The notes: generated by a model from the letters alone, not told the origin. DNA of 64,000 bases from AC-56 sp963798705 (GCA_963798705.1 CAWCTW010000005.1:1798001-1862000); one strand, 5' to 3'; shown: positions 51,372 through 60,026, counted from the stretch's first letter. Numbers and translations are program-made.

Positions 51372-52366
51372 CAGAGGCTTCCCTCCAGAGTTGCCAGGGC
51401 GGCCGACACCACGTGCTCCGCATGCGGGATCGCGGCCTGCTCGAGCCGCTTCGAGTAGGGCATCGGCACGTCCGCGCCGGTCACCCGCTGGACGGGGGCG
51501 TCGAGGTGATCGAAGGCCTGCTCGGTGATCAGGGCCGCGATGTTGGCCCCGACGCCGCCGTGGGGCCAGCCCTCCTCGACCACGACGCAGCGGTTCGTCT
51601 TCCGCACCGACTCCAGGATCGTGTCGAGGTCCAGCGGCCGCAGCGTTCGCGGGTCGATCACCTCGGCCTCGACCCCGTGCTCGTTCGCGAGCGCCTTGGC
51701 CCCGCGCAGCGCCACGTCGACCATGCGCAGGATCCCGACGATGGTCACGTCGCCGCCCTCCCCCAGCACCGCGGCCTCGCCGAACCTGACGAGCGGCCCG
51801 TCCCCGTTGCCCTCGGGAACCTCGCCGCGCGCGCCGTAGAGCGTCTCGTGCTCGATGAAGATCACCGGGTTGTCGTCGCGGATTGCGGCCTTCAGCAGTC
51901 CCTTTCCGTCGGCAGGCGTCGAGGGACAGGCGACGAGCAGCCCCGGGATGTGGAGGAACATCGCCTCCAGGCTGTGCGAGTGGGTCGGACCGAGCTGATG
52001 CCCGCCGCCGCCAGGCATCCGGACGACGACCGGGACGCGAACCTGGCCGTTGAACATGTAGGGGATCGCCGCCATGTGATTGACGATCTGGTCCATCGCC
52101 AGCAGCGAGAAGTTGACGGTCATGATCTCGACCACGGGCCGCAGCCCGGCCATCGCCGCCCCGACGCCGGTCCCCACGATGGTGTTCTCCGAGATCGGCG
52201 TGTCGCGAACCCGTTTCTCCCCGAACTCGTCGAGCAGGCCCGCGGTGACCTTGAAGGCCCCCTGGAAGACACCCACGTCCTCGCCCATGACGAAGACGCT
52301 CTCGTCGCGACGCATCTCCTCGGTGAGCGCCTGGTTGAGCGCCTCGCGCATGCGCACCACGGCCAT
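51371..52366 (-). CDS. 2-oxo acid dehydrogenase E1 beta subunit (pyruvate-type)
   Basis: 331 residues from the ATG at 52366, overlapping the E1alpha stop (TGATG). Typical blocks are MREALNQALTEEMRRDESVF, MGEDVGVFQGAFKVTAGLLD, ISENTIVGTGVGAAMAGLRP, MPGGGGHQLGPTHSHSLEAM and EEGWPHGGVGANIAALITEQ. LGPTHSHS is the pyruvate-type variant of the loop. It completes the TPP site with the upstream E1alpha subunit. The open frame extending to 53143 lies antisense-style over E1alpha and is not part of the gene. Confidence 0.93.
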   Translation of the reverse strand: MAVVRMREALNQALTEEMRRDESVFVMGEDVGVFQGAFKVTAGLLDEFGEKRVRDTPISENTIVGTGVGAAMAGLRPVVEIMTVNFSLLAMDQIVNHMAAIPYMFNGQVRVPVVVRMPGGGGHQLGPTHSHSLEAMFLHIPGLLVACPSTPADGKGLLKAAIRDDNPVIFIEHETLYGARGEVPEGNGDGPLVRFGEAAVLGEGGDVTIVGILRMVDVALRGAKALANEHGVEAEVIDPRTLRPLDLDTILESVRKTNRCVVVEEGWPHGGVGANIAALITEQAFDHLDAPVQRVTGADVPMPYSKRLEQAAIPHAEHVVSAALATLEGSL

Positions 52367-53655
52367 CAGCCGGGCTCCTCCGGCTCGTCGCCGGGCCCGT
52401 CCTCGAGCGCATCGGCGGCCTCGCGATCCTCCATCGTCTGACCCGGGTGCCGGCCGCGCGGGCTCTCGGAGCCGGCGTAGGCGGCGCCGGCCTCGGCCAG
52501 CTTCCGAGCCTCGCCCGCGGCTCCGACCTCCCGCTCCTCCTCGCCGCGATGCGGCTCGGGGGTGCGCTCGTCCACCGCGTACCAGCCGGGCACCTGGTCG
52601 CCGACCACGTAGAGATGGTCGTAGAGGGACTCGAGGGGCGGCTCGGGGGAGTTGTCCGCGAACTCCACCGCGTCGAGAACGCGCCGCTCGACGCGTTCTC
52701 GAATCTCCTCCGCCTCCTCCTCGGAGATCATGCCCTCGGCCACCAGGCGATCCCGAAACACCGTGATCGGGTCCTTCTTGCGCCACTCCGCCACCTCCTC
52801 CTTGGTCCGGTAGACCTCGGGATCGGCGGCAGAGTGGCCGCGGAACCTGTACGTGAACGCCTCGACCAGGGTCGGCTGGCGGTCCTCCCTGGCCAGGCGG
52901 ATGTGCTCTGCGACGATGTCGCGCATCGCGAGCACGTCCATCCCGTCGACCCGCACCCCGGGCACGCCGAGGCCCTCGGCCTTTCGGGAGAGGTCGGTGA
53001 CCGCGGAATGGCGCTCGATCGCCGTGCCCATCCCGTAGAGGTTGTTCTCGACCAGGAAGACCACCGGCAGCTTCCACAGCGCCGCGAGGTTCATCGTCTC
53101 CCCGAAGTTGCCGCTGTTCGACGCCCCGTCCCCGAACATGCATACCGTGACCGCCTCCTCGCCCTTGTAGTCGGAGGCCAGCGCGAGCCCCGCGGCGATC
53201 GGCAGGTTGCCGCCCACGATTCCGTAGCCGCCCATGAAGCGCCGCTCGAGGTCGAAGATGTGCATCGATCCGCCCCGGCCGCGGGAGCAGCCGTCCTCGC
53301 GGCCGAAGAGCTCGGCCATGACGTTCCTCGGATCGGTGCCGCGAGCGATCGCGTGGCCGTGCGTACGGTAGGTCCCGATCAGGTAGTCCTCGGCGCGCAT
53401 CACCGAGGTCGTGCCGACGATAGTCGCCTCCTCGCCGATCGCGAGATGAAGGAAGCCGCCCGCCTTCGCCTGCTGGTAGGAGCGCCCCGCCTCCTCCTCG
53501 AAGCGGCGGATGAGCGACATCGTCTCGAGCAGCTCGCGACAGGTGGCCGCGTCCGGGAGCGGGCGCGAGGCCACTCCTCTGCCGTCGCCGGCCGCCGTCA
53601 CGCTCGCCTCCTGAGCAGCCTCCGGTTCAGCCCTCTCCGTGCCCTCGTTCGCCAC
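52366..53655 (-). CDS. pdhA: 2-oxo acid dehydrogenase E1 alpha subunit (pyruvate-type)
   Basis: 429 residues. After a 35-residue polar start, LLETMSLIRRFEEEAGRSYQ, GFLHLAIGEEATIVGTTSVM, RGRGGSMHIFDLERRFMGGY and MFGDGASNSGNFGETMNLAA (the TPP/Mg GDGx(n)N motif) identify PdhA. YRFRGHSAADPEVYRTKEEV carries the phosphorylation-loop equivalent. After the normal end (about residue 335) there is an extra tail of about 90 residues, rich in Glu, Arg, Gly and Pro (PGWYAVDERTPEPHRGEEER ... EDGPGDEPEEPG). The family is usually 330-370 long. It heads a tightly overlapping E1alpha-E1beta-E2 operon. Confidence 0.92.
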   Translation of the reverse strand: MANEGTERAEPEAAQEASVTAAGDGRGVASRPLPDAATCRELLETMSLIRRFEEEAGRSYQQAKAGGFLHLAIGEEATIVGTTSVMRAEDYLIGTYRTHGHAIARGTDPRNVMAELFGREDGCSRGRGGSMHIFDLERRFMGGYGIVGGNLPIAAGLALASDYKGEEAVTVCMFGDGASNSGNFGETMNLAALWKLPVVFLVENNLYGMGTAIERHSAVTDLSRKAEGLGVPGVRVDGMDVLAMRDIVAEHIRLAREDRQPTLVEAFTYRFRGHSAADPEVYRTKEEVAEWRKKDPITVFRDRLVAEGMISEEEAEEIRERVERRVLDAVEFADNSPEPPLESLYDHLYVVGDQVPGWYAVDERTPEPHRGEEEREVGAAGEARKLAEAGAAYAGSESPRGRHPGQTMEDREAADALEDGPGDEPEEPG

Positions 53656-53671
53656 CGCGCCTCACGATAAC

Positions 53672-54271
53672 TCAGCGCCGTCCCCGATCGGCCGCGGTGA
53701 CCGCCTGCTCGAGGCGGTCGTCGCCCCAGAAGACCTCCCCGTCGACCACGAGGCTCGGGACACCGCGAACGCCGAGATCCCCCGCCCGGTCGGTGGCCTC
53801 GCGGAGCGCGGAGGCGACCGAGTCCCGGTCCAGGGCGGCCAGCATCGCGCGGGGGTGGAGCTCGGCGGCTGCCGCCGCGAGGAGGACGTTGTCGCGCTCG
53901 CCGAGGTCCCGCCCGGCGGCAAAGGCCTGTCGGAAGGCGGCAAGCGAGAACGACACGCTGCGACCGATCTCCTTCGCGAACGTGGCCGCCCGCATCGCAA
54001 GCAGCGTGTTGGGAGGCCATGGCTCCGGCCAGCGGATCGCCGGCAGGCCATACGCGGCGGCGCGCCGCTCGCATTCGCGCATCCCGTCGTCGCGGCGGGC
54101 GCCGTTGCCCCACGAGTCGCGGTCGAACCGCTTGAACAGCCCGCCGAGCAGGATCGGCTGCCATTCGGGCGTCTCGGCGCCCGCCTCGGCGAACAGTCCG
54201 GCGACCCGCTCCGCCGCCAGATAGGCATACGGCGACCCGAGGTCGTAGAAGAAGGTCGCGCGCTCGCTCAC
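53672..54271 (-). CDS. DsbA-family/2-hydroxychromene-2-carboxylate isomerase-like protein
   Basis: 199 residues from the GTG at 54271, overlapping the peroxiredoxin stop (GTGA). FFYDLGSPYAYLAAERVAGL is the thioredoxin-fold opening with GSPYAY in place of the CxxC, as in HCCA isomerase and related glutathione-transferase kappa-type proteins. LGGLFKRFDRDSWGN, PEPWPPNTLLAMRAATFAKE and LGVRGVPSLVVDGEVFWGDD (cis-Pro region) complete the fold. No CxxC is present, so disulphide exchange is unlikely. Substrate unknown. It is coupled to the peroxiredoxin. Confidence 0.85.
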   Translation of the reverse strand: MSERATFFYDLGSPYAYLAAERVAGLFAEAGAETPEWQPILLGGLFKRFDRDSWGNGARRDDGMRECERRAAAYGLPAIRWPEPWPPNTLLAMRAATFAKEIGRSVSFSLAAFRQAFAAGRDLGERDNVLLAAAAAELHPRAMLAALDRDSVASALREATDRAGDLGVRGVPSLVVDGEVFWGDDRLEQAVTAADRGRR

Positions 54272-54843
54272 GCCGCGGTCGATTCGTCCAGCCACGCGAC
54301 GACGTCGGCCGCGTTCCGGTCCGGGGGGAACACCGGATAGAAGACCTTCTCGACCCGCCCGTGCCGGGCGATCAGCGTCAGGCGCCGGTAGAGCGTCATC
54401 CCAGCGATCTCGAAGGTGGGCAGCCGCAGGGAGGTTGCGAGCTGGAGGGCCGGGTCGCTCATGATGGGGTACGGGAGTCCCACGCGCTCTGCGAACTCCA
54501 CCTGGTCGGCCAGCGGCTGCGCGCTGATGCCGAGGACGTCGGCCCCGAGTGCCGCCAGCTCGGCGAAGTGGTCACGAAAGGCGCAGGACTGGGGCGTGCA
54601 TCCGCGCGCCCCGGGGATACCGTCCCAGCCCTCGGGCAACCGCTCACCGGGGCGGCCCGTCCGCGGGTAGGCGTACAGCACCAGCGTGGCGCCGGCCGCG
54701 GTCGCGAGGTCGACCGGTCCGTCGCCGGTGGAGGCGAGCGAGAGCGGTGGGATCGTCGCGCCGACCAGGTGGCCGGCCGCGCCGTCGTCGACGGGCGCCG
54801 GCAGATCGGCCGGCAGTGAGTAGGGATCCGTACCGGGGCTCAC
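54268..54843 (-). CDS. Peroxiredoxin (AhpC/TSA family)
   Basis: 191 residues. VGATIPPLSLASTGDGPVDL is the usual N-terminal strand, TLVLYAYPRTGRPGERLPEG the loop before the catalytic helix, and GARGCTPQSCAFRDHFAELA carries the cysteine motif. The region between the YPRTG strand and that motif has an insertion of about 15 residues compared with standard AhpC (PxTxxC close after YP). VLGISAQPLADQVEFAERVG and PYPIMSDPALQLATSL match the rest. The motif contains two cysteines (RGCTPQSC); one is probably the peroxidatic residue. It reduces peroxides in the cytoplasm. Confidence 0.82.
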   Translation of the reverse strand: MSPGTDPYSLPADLPAPVDDGAAGHLVGATIPPLSLASTGDGPVDLATAAGATLVLYAYPRTGRPGERLPEGWDGIPGARGCTPQSCAFRDHFAELAALGADVLGISAQPLADQVEFAERVGLPYPIMSDPALQLATSLRLPTFEIAGMTLYRRLTLIARHGRVEKVFYPVFPPDRNAADVVAWLDESTAA

Positions 54844-54942
54844 ACGCCCACGATATTCCGCCTCGCGCTCGGCCCATCTGCCCCGTCCTCACCCCGTGTA
54901 AGGTGCCGCCGACATCAGACCGGCTCGGTGAGGGGGACGTCC

Positions 54943-55269
54943 ATGCAGCGCAGGCTTACGAAGCAACTGGCGGGTGTCGTCGGAGTGACCGCGATCCTGG
55001 CGCTGGCGGCCGCCGGCTGCGGCACGAAGACGATCGATCAGTCCAGCGAGGTCGACCTGATCAACAAGCAGCTGGACAGCCAGAACCTGAAGGCGAAGTC
55101 CGTCGACTGCCCGGACGACGTCGAGGCCAAGGAGGGGGAGACGTTCGAGTGCAACGTAACGCTCACCAACGGCAGGACCGGTGCCTACACGGTGAAGGTC
55201 GAGAACGTGGACGGGGACAATGCGTCGTTGCGGGTCACCGGCGCAAAGGACACGAACTCGAAGAAGTAG
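54943..55269 (+). CDS. DUF4333-type lipoprotein
   Basis: 108 residues from the ATG at 54943, with GAGGGGG a few bases upstream (a GTG at 54928 is an alternative). GVTAILALAAAGCG is a lipobox signal peptide with the lipidated cysteine. The mature domain is short: IDQSSEVDLINKQLDSQN, KSVDCPDDVEAKEGETFECN and VTLTNGRTGAYTVKVENVDG, with a cysteine pair as in actinobacterial DUF4333 proteins. Members are membrane-anchored proteins of unknown role. It is divergent from the peroxiredoxin gene and convergent with lpd. Confidence 0.82.
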   Translation: MQRRLTKQLAGVVGVTAILALAAAGCGTKTIDQSSEVDLINKQLDSQNLKAKSVDCPDDVEAKEGETFECNVTLTNGRTGAYTVKVENVDGDNASLRVTGAKDTNSKK

Positions 55270-55282
55270 CCGCGCCGGGCGT

Positions 55283-56650
55283 CTAGGCGTGGATCGGCCA
55301 ACCGTCCACGGCCCGCGCGCCGTCCAGCACCGCCTCTGACATCGTCGGGTGCGGATGGACGATCCGGGCGAGCTCCTGGTAGCCGCCCTCGAGCGCCATC
55401 GTGTTGACGAGCTCGGGGATCATGTCGCAGGCGCGGTTGCCCACGATGTGGGCTCCCAGGATCTCGCCGTATTCGGAGTCGACCACGAGCTTGACGAGCC
55501 CGTCGCGGTCGTCGTAGACGGCGGCCGCGCCGACGCCGCCGAGCTTCATCTTGCCGATCTTGACGGCGTGCCCGGCCTCCCTTGCCTGCGCCTCGGTGAT
55601 GCCGACGCTCGCCACCTGCGGCTCGCAGAACGTGGCGCCGGCGACCAGGTTCTCGTCCACGGGATGGGTCTCGACGCCCGCCGCGTGCTCCACCGCGACG
55701 ACGCCCTCCTCAGAGGCCTTGTGGGCGAGCGCCTTGCGCCCGACGAGGTCGCCGATCGCGTAGATCTTCGGGTTGGAGGTCCGCTGGTGGGAGTCGACCT
55801 CGATCTTGCCGTTCTCGCCCACCTTGACACCCGCCCCCTCGAGGCCCAGGGACGCCGTATCGGGCGCCCGCCCGCCGGCGATGCAGAGATAGTCGACCTC
55901 GGTCTCCGTGTCGCCGTAGGAGACCTTCACGGAGCTCTTGCCGACGTCGACCGACTCGACCGCAGCCCCCGTCGAGATGGTGATGTTCTGCTTCTTGAAG
56001 GTTCGCTCGACGACCCTCGCCATGTCCTTGTCCTCCGCGGGGAGGATCTGGTCGAGCATCTCGATCAGGGTCACCTCGGTCCCGAACCGCCCGTAGGCAG
56101 AGGCGATCTCCGCGCCGGAGGCGCCCGCGCCGACGACGGCGATGCGCTTCGGCTGCTCCGGCAGCGACCAGGCGCCCCAGGTGTCGACGACGCGGTCGGA
56201 GAACTCGACCCCCGGAATCGCGAGTGCGACGGACCCGGTCGCGAGGATCACCGCGCCGGCCTCGTAGGTCGTGTCCCCGACCGCGACGTTGCCGTCGGCG
56301 GTCAGCGATCCCTCGCCCTCGATCATGGCCACCTTGTCCTTGTCCCAGAGCATCTTGACGCCGCTCGCGAGGGTGTCCGAGACCTTCGCGCGGCGCTCGC
56401 CGAGCGCCTTCCAGTCGAGCGAGACGCCCTTCGCGGCGACCCCGAGCTCGGCGCCGTTCGTGGCGTGGTCGTAAAGCTCGGCGCTGTGGAGGACCGTCTT
56501 CGCCGGGATGCATGCGTAATTGAGGCAGCGGCCGCCCGGCTTGTCCCGCTCGACGACCGCCGTTCGCTTGCCGAGCTGCGCGGCGCGGATCGCCGCCACG
56601 TAACCGCCCGGCCCGCCGCCGATCACGATCACGTCGTAGGAGTCAGCCAC
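55283..56650 (-). CDS. lpdA: Dihydrolipoyl dehydrogenase (E3)
   Basis: 455 residues from the GTG at 56650. VIVIGGGPGGYVAAIRAAQL is the FAD motif, GGRCLNYACIPAKTVLHSAE the redox-active Cys pair, RIAVVGAGASGAEIASAYGR the NAD motif, IYAIGDLVGRKALAHKASEE the second FAD motif and IVHPHPTMSEAVLDGARAVD the His-Glu C-terminal dimer interface. It reoxidises dihydrolipoyl groups of E2 and can serve both dehydrogenase complexes encoded upstream. The open frame extending to 56974 overlaps the cupin gene and is not included. It ends 14 bases from the convergent lipoprotein gene. Confidence 0.95.
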   Translation of the reverse strand: MADSYDVIVIGGGPGGYVAAIRAAQLGKRTAVVERDKPGGRCLNYACIPAKTVLHSAELYDHATNGAELGVAAKGVSLDWKALGERRAKVSDTLASGVKMLWDKDKVAMIEGEGSLTADGNVAVGDTTYEAGAVILATGSVALAIPGVEFSDRVVDTWGAWSLPEQPKRIAVVGAGASGAEIASAYGRFGTEVTLIEMLDQILPAEDKDMARVVERTFKKQNITISTGAAVESVDVGKSSVKVSYGDTETEVDYLCIAGGRAPDTASLGLEGAGVKVGENGKIEVDSHQRTSNPKIYAIGDLVGRKALAHKASEEGVVAVEHAAGVETHPVDENLVAGATFCEPQVASVGITEAQAREAGHAVKIGKMKLGGVGAAAVYDDRDGLVKLVVDSEYGEILGAHIVGNRACDMIPELVNTMALEGGYQELARIVHPHPTMSEAVLDGARAVDGWPIHA

Positions 56651-56688
56651 GGACGCGACTTTAAAGGAAGGCCGCAGCCGGGAGCGCG

Positions 56689-57153
56689 CTACCGCTCGCC
56701 GTCCCAGTAGTCGACGTCGCTGGAGCGGCGGACCATGACGTTGTCGCGGCGGCCCTCGGTGAACACGCCGATCTTGTCGCTGTCGGGGTAGACGGCGACC
56801 GCCGGCATGTTGGCCGTGGAGACGATGAGCATCTTCACCGCCTCCATGCCGCGGTTGGTGAGCTTGTGGGCCCCCTCGGGGCCCGCCGGGAAGCACACGA
56901 GGTCGCCCGCCCCCAGCTCGTCCTCGCCGTCCGGGTGGCGCACGGTGAGGGTTCCCTCCAGCACCAGGAGCCATTCCTCGTCGGACTCGTAGTGGTAGGG
57001 ACAGTTGCTGTTGTCCGGGGGGAGCTCGTACAGCGTTCCGGCCATCGTGCTCCCCCCGATGGGCGCCGCCAGCTTCACGTAGCCGGACCGGTAGCCGTCG
57101 GGGTCGTCGTCGTCGTGCTCGAGTGCGACCTCGAAGATGTTGAGGCGCTGCAT
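56689..57153 (-). CDS. Cupin-domain protein
   Basis: 154 residues from the ATG at 57153. The jelly-roll motifs are clear: PYHYESDEEWLLVLEGTLTV (metal-binding HxH-like YHYE with Glu) and LGAGDLVCFPAGPEGAHKLT (motif 2 with the last His). A C-terminal VYPDSDKIGVFTEGRRDN strand follows. Such proteins act as small oxygenases, isomerases or sensors; here the role is unknown. It lies 38 bases upstream of the E3 gene on the same strand and may be co-transcribed. Confidence 0.83.
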   Translation of the reverse strand: MQRLNIFEVALEHDDDDPDGYRSGYVKLAAPIGGSTMAGTLYELPPDNSNCPYHYESDEEWLLVLEGTLTVRHPDGEDELGAGDLVCFPAGPEGAHKLTNRGMEAVKMLIVSTANMPAVAVYPDSDKIGVFTEGRRDNVMVRRSSDVDYWDGER

Positions 57154-57163
57154 GGCGGGCACA

Positions 57164-57670
57164 CTAGTCTCGCCGTGCTCGCTCCGGCATCTGGATGCGG
57201 GCCAGGGCCCGGATCATGAAGTAGAAGAGCGTCCCGGCGATCGCGATCAGCGCGATATTGCCGAGGATCGGCCCCACGGTGCTGGCGCTGACCGCGCCCA
57301 GCACCGCCGCGATGATCAGCAGCGCGAGCACCGCCTGAAATCCGAGCACCGCCCAGTAACGCACCCGCCACATGCCCACCGACATCACGCCCATCAGGAT
57401 CGCCGGGACGATTACCTGAACCAGATGTGGCCGGTCCCCGTTGACCTCGGCGCCCAGCGCGTAGGCGACGACGACCGAGATCGCCACCGCACCCGAGATG
57501 ATCGCCCCCGCCGTCACGACCAGCGGCCTGTCGTCGGGCTCGAGGGGCTCCAGCTTCTCCCGCGCCGCGCGGTTTCGCTCCTCATAGCCCGCGGCGATGC
57601 GCTCGCGCCGCTCCCCGGCGCGTGCCTTGCGCTTGCGCCGCTCGGCGCGCTTGCGCTCGCGGTCCGCCAT
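57164..57670 (-). CDS. Membrane protein with basic N-terminus, unknown function
   Basis: 168 residues from the ATG at 57670, overlapping the thiE stop (TGATG). The first 50 residues are extremely basic (RKRAERRKRKARAGERRERI). Four membrane helices follow: VVTAGAIISGAVAISVVVAY, VQVIVPAILMGVMSVGMW, YWAVLGFQAVLALLIIAAV and ILGNIALIAIAGTLFYFMIR. The family is not recognised. Coupling to thiE suggests a link with the thiamin locus or simply an operon tail. The next gene in the same direction is the cupin, 11 bases after its stop. Confidence 0.75.
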   Translation of the reverse strand: MADRERKRAERRKRKARAGERRERIAAGYEERNRAAREKLEPLEPDDRPLVVTAGAIISGAVAISVVVAYALGAEVNGDRPHLVQVIVPAILMGVMSVGMWRVRYWAVLGFQAVLALLIIAAVLGAVSASTVGPILGNIALIAIAGTLFYFMIRALARIQMPERARRD

Positions 57671-58347
57671 CAGCTGACTGCTGCCTTCCGGTCGAGGGCC
57701 TCGCGAAGCGCTCGGGCCGTGGCCTCGGGGTCATCGGCGTCGCGGATCGCCCTGACGACGACGACCCGCCTCGCCCCGGCCGCAATCACCTCGGCGACGT
57801 TCTCGGTATCGATCCCGCCGATCGCGAACCAGGGGATCGCCGCCGTCCGCGCCGCGTCGCCGACCAGCTCCAGCCCGGTCGCCGGGCGGCCCTCCTTGGT
57901 TGGCGTCTCCCACACCGGGCCGACGCTGATCTGGTCGGGGCGCCGCGGACCGGGCGCCCTGCTGGCCGCGTCGATCTCCGCCGGGCTGTGAGTCGACAGC
58001 CCGATCAGGGCATCGGGGCCGGCCTGTCCCCGCGCCTCGGCCACCGGCGTGTCGTCCTGCCCCACGTGTGCGCCGTGCGCGCCGCAGGCCTCCACCAGGT
58101 CAGGGCGGTCGTTGAGGATGAAGAGCGCACCATGCTCGTCGGCCGCCCGGCGAAACGGATCCGCGAGCGAGACGAGCTCCTCCGCGCAACGCGGCGCCTT
58201 CTCGCGAAGCTGGATCACGTCGGCGCCGCCGCGGAGCGCACCCAGCAGCAGCGGGGTGGGATCGCGGCCGTCGGGCCGGCCGTCGCAGACGAAGTAGAGC
58301 CTCGCCCGTTCGAGCAGCTCGAGTCGGTCGTCGCGCGAAAGGGACAC
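57670..58347 (-). CDS. thiE: Thiamine-phosphate synthase
   Basis: 225 residues from the GTG at 58347. YFVCDGRPDGRDPTPLLLGA, GGADVIQLREKAPRCAEELV (the QLREK substrate motif), FILNDRPDLVEACGAHGAHV, VGQDDTPVAEARG and WFAIGGIDTENVAEVIAAGA (the GGI phosphate site) identify ThiE. It joins HMP-PP and the thiazole phosphate to make thiamin phosphate. It is divergent from the riboswitch-led thiOSG operon, so it is not controlled by that riboswitch. A membrane gene is coupled downstream. The very long open frame upstream is antisense to thiO. Confidence 0.92.
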   Translation of the reverse strand: MSLSRDDRLELLERARLYFVCDGRPDGRDPTPLLLGALRGGADVIQLREKAPRCAEELVSLADPFRRAADEHGALFILNDRPDLVEACGAHGAHVGQDDTPVAEARGQAGPDALIGLSTHSPAEIDAASRAPGPRRPDQISVGPVWETPTKEGRPATGLELVGDAARTAAIPWFAIGGIDTENVAEVIAAGARRVVVVRAIRDADDPEATARALREALDRKAAVS

Positions 58348-58429
58348 ATCGGTGAGTCTCGCAGCCGGCGAATCCCCTCGCACCGCCCACCGTGGATCGC
58401 CGGCCCGCGACCGGAGTACCATGGGCTGA

Positions 58430-58519
58430 CGCACGGGAGCCCCACAAACGCGGGCTGAGAGGGCGGCATCCGGCCGCCGACCGTCTGAACCTGATCCGGG
58501 TAATGCCGGCGCAGGGATG
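58430..58519 (+). promoter_or_regulatory. TPP riboswitch (THI element)
   Basis: The conserved parts are in order: ACGGGAGCC at the 5' side, CTGAGAGGGC (ctgaga at 58455-58460), then CCTGATCCGGGTAATGCCGG and CGCAGGGATG at the 3' side, very close to the THI consensus. It precedes thiO by about 90 bases. No T-run is seen before thiO. A GGGAGGA ribosome site at 58555 and a GCCGGC pairing between 58505-58510 and 58541-58546 suggest control of translation by sequestration. TPP binding would repress thiOSG. Confidence 0.93.
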
Positions 58520-58605
58520 GTGGCGCGGAACGCCCGGCAGAGCCGGCGACCCCCGGGAGGACGATCCTGCCACGAGACATCACACCCATCGAGCACCGCG
58601 ACGGC

Positions 58606-59823
58606 GTGGTCGTACCCCTGCGACGTGGTCGCGCGCGCGATGGCGGCAGCGACGAGCTCGATGCTGTCATCGTCGGCGGCGGCACTATCGGCCTCGCGTG
58701 CGCCTGGCGTGCGGCCCGCCGCGGGCTGAGAGTGCGGGTGCTCGAGCGGGACGCCCCCGGCGCGGGAGCCACCCACGTCGCCGCCGGGATGCTGGCGCCG
58801 GTAGGTGAGGCGAACTGGGGCGAGGAGGCGCTCGTGCGCATGGCGCTGGCCTCCGCGCGCGACTGGCCGGAGTTCGCGGCCGAGCTCGAGGACGAAAGCG
58901 GGCTCGGCTCGGGCTACGAGCCGCGGGGGGCCCTGCACGTGGCGCTCGACCGCGACGAGGCCGAGGAGCTGCGCCGGCGCTTCGAGCTGATGGCCGAGCT
59001 TGATCTGGAGGTCGAATGGCTGCGGCCGCGCGGCTGCCGTGAGCTCGAGCCGGGACTGTCGCCGGGCATCACGGCGGGAGCTCACCTGCCCGGCGAGGCG
59101 GTCGTCGACCCGGCCATGCTGGTACCCGCGCTGGTCGCCGCCGTCGAGGCGACCGGAGGCGAGCTCCTCCTCGAGGCGGAGGTCGTGGATGCCCTGTCCG
59201 AGCGGGGTCGGATCGCCGGCGTCGTCACCGCTGACGGGCGCGAGCATCGCGCCGATCGCGTCGTGCTCGCCGCCGGCGCCTGGTCGGGAGCCGCGGCCTG
59301 GCTTCCCCCGCCCGCCCGCCCGCCCGTGCGGCCGGTCAAGGGCCAGCTGCTGATCCTGCGCGGGGGCCCCGAGCAGGCGGTCTCCACCCGGATCGTGACG
59401 ACGGAGCGCGTCTACCTCGTGCCTCGATCGAGTGGCCGCCTCGTGGTGGGCGCGACCGTCGAGGAGCGCGGCTTCGACCTCCAGGTGACCGCCGGCGGGG
59501 TTCACGAGATGTTGCGCGAGGCCTATCGAACGCTGCCTGACGTGGCCGAGCTCGAGCTGATGGAGACGCTCGCCGGCCTGCGCCCGGGAACACCCGACAA
59601 CGCGCCGCTCATCGGCCCGGGCGCACTGGACGGGCTCGTGCTGGCGACGGGGCACTACCGGAACGGAGTTCTGCTCACGCCGCTCACGGCAGAGGCGGTC
59701 GCAGCCATGCTGGCCGGCGAGCCGACTCCCCCGGACGCCCACCTCGCTCATCCGGGGAGGCTGGGCAGCGACCGGGCCCCCGGGCTGGCGGCCGCGCCCG
59801 CCGGAAGTGAGCGGCCGCGATGA
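58606..59823 (+). CDS. thiO: Glycine oxidase (thiamin thiazole pathway)
   Basis: 405 residues from the GTG at 58606. AVIVGGGTIGLACAWRAARR is the FAD Rossmann motif, GAGATHVAAGMLAPVGEANW the DAO-family ATxxAAGML block, RPVKGQLLILRG the substrate side and ERVYLVPRSSGRLVVGATVE with GTPDNAPLIGPG the C-terminal FAD site. It oxidises glycine to iminoacetate for the thiazole. GGGAGGA at 58555-58561 is better placed for an in-frame CTG at 58567 (LPRDITPIEH...), so the true start may be that CTG. The stop overlaps thiS (ATGA), and the TPP riboswitch lies upstream. Confidence 0.9.
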   Translation: MVVPLRRGRARDGGSDELDAVIVGGGTIGLACAWRAARRGLRVRVLERDAPGAGATHVAAGMLAPVGEANWGEEALVRMALASARDWPEFAAELEDESGLGSGYEPRGALHVALDRDEAEELRRRFELMAELDLEVEWLRPRGCRELEPGLSPGITAGAHLPGEAVVDPAMLVPALVAAVEATGGELLLEAEVVDALSERGRIAGVVTADGREHRADRVVLAAGAWSGAAAWLPPPARPPVRPVKGQLLILRGGPEQAVSTRIVTTERVYLVPRSSGRLVVGATVEERGFDLQVTAGGVHEMLREAYRTLPDVAELELMETLAGLRPGTPDNAPLIGPGALDGLVLATGHYRNGVLLTPLTAEAVAAMLAGEPTPPDAHLAHPGRLGSDRAPGLAAAPAGSERPR

Positions 59824-60026
59824 TCGTGGAGCTCAACGGACGGCCGGAGGAGCTGCCCGACGGAGCCACGGTGGCCGACGCCGTCAGGGCCGTCGGCGTG
59901 GACGGCGAGCCACGGGGGGTCGCAGTGGCCGTGGACGGCGAGGTCGTCCGCAGGACCGAGTGGGAGACCACCGGCCTCGGCGATCGTCAGGCGGTCGAGG
60001 TCGTCAGGGCGGTGCAGGGTGGCTGA
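59820..60026 (+). CDS. thiS: Sulphur carrier protein ThiS
   Basis: 68 residues. MIVELNGRPEELPDGATVAD and the C-terminal VVRAVQGG with the essential di-glycine are the hallmarks. The C-terminal glycine is activated and thiocarboxylated to give sulphur to ThiG. It is overlapped by thiO at its start (ATGA) and by thiG at its end (8 bases), so the three are translationally coupled in stoichiometric order under TPP riboswitch control. Confidence 0.92.
   Translation: MIVELNGRPEELPDGATVADAVRAVGVDGEPRGVAVAVDGEVVRRTEWETTGLGDRQAVEVVRAVQGG

Noticed and set aside
58348..59751. Upstream extension of the thiE open frame
   Set aside because: It is antisense to thiO and the TPP riboswitch; ThiE similarity starts only at about 58347.
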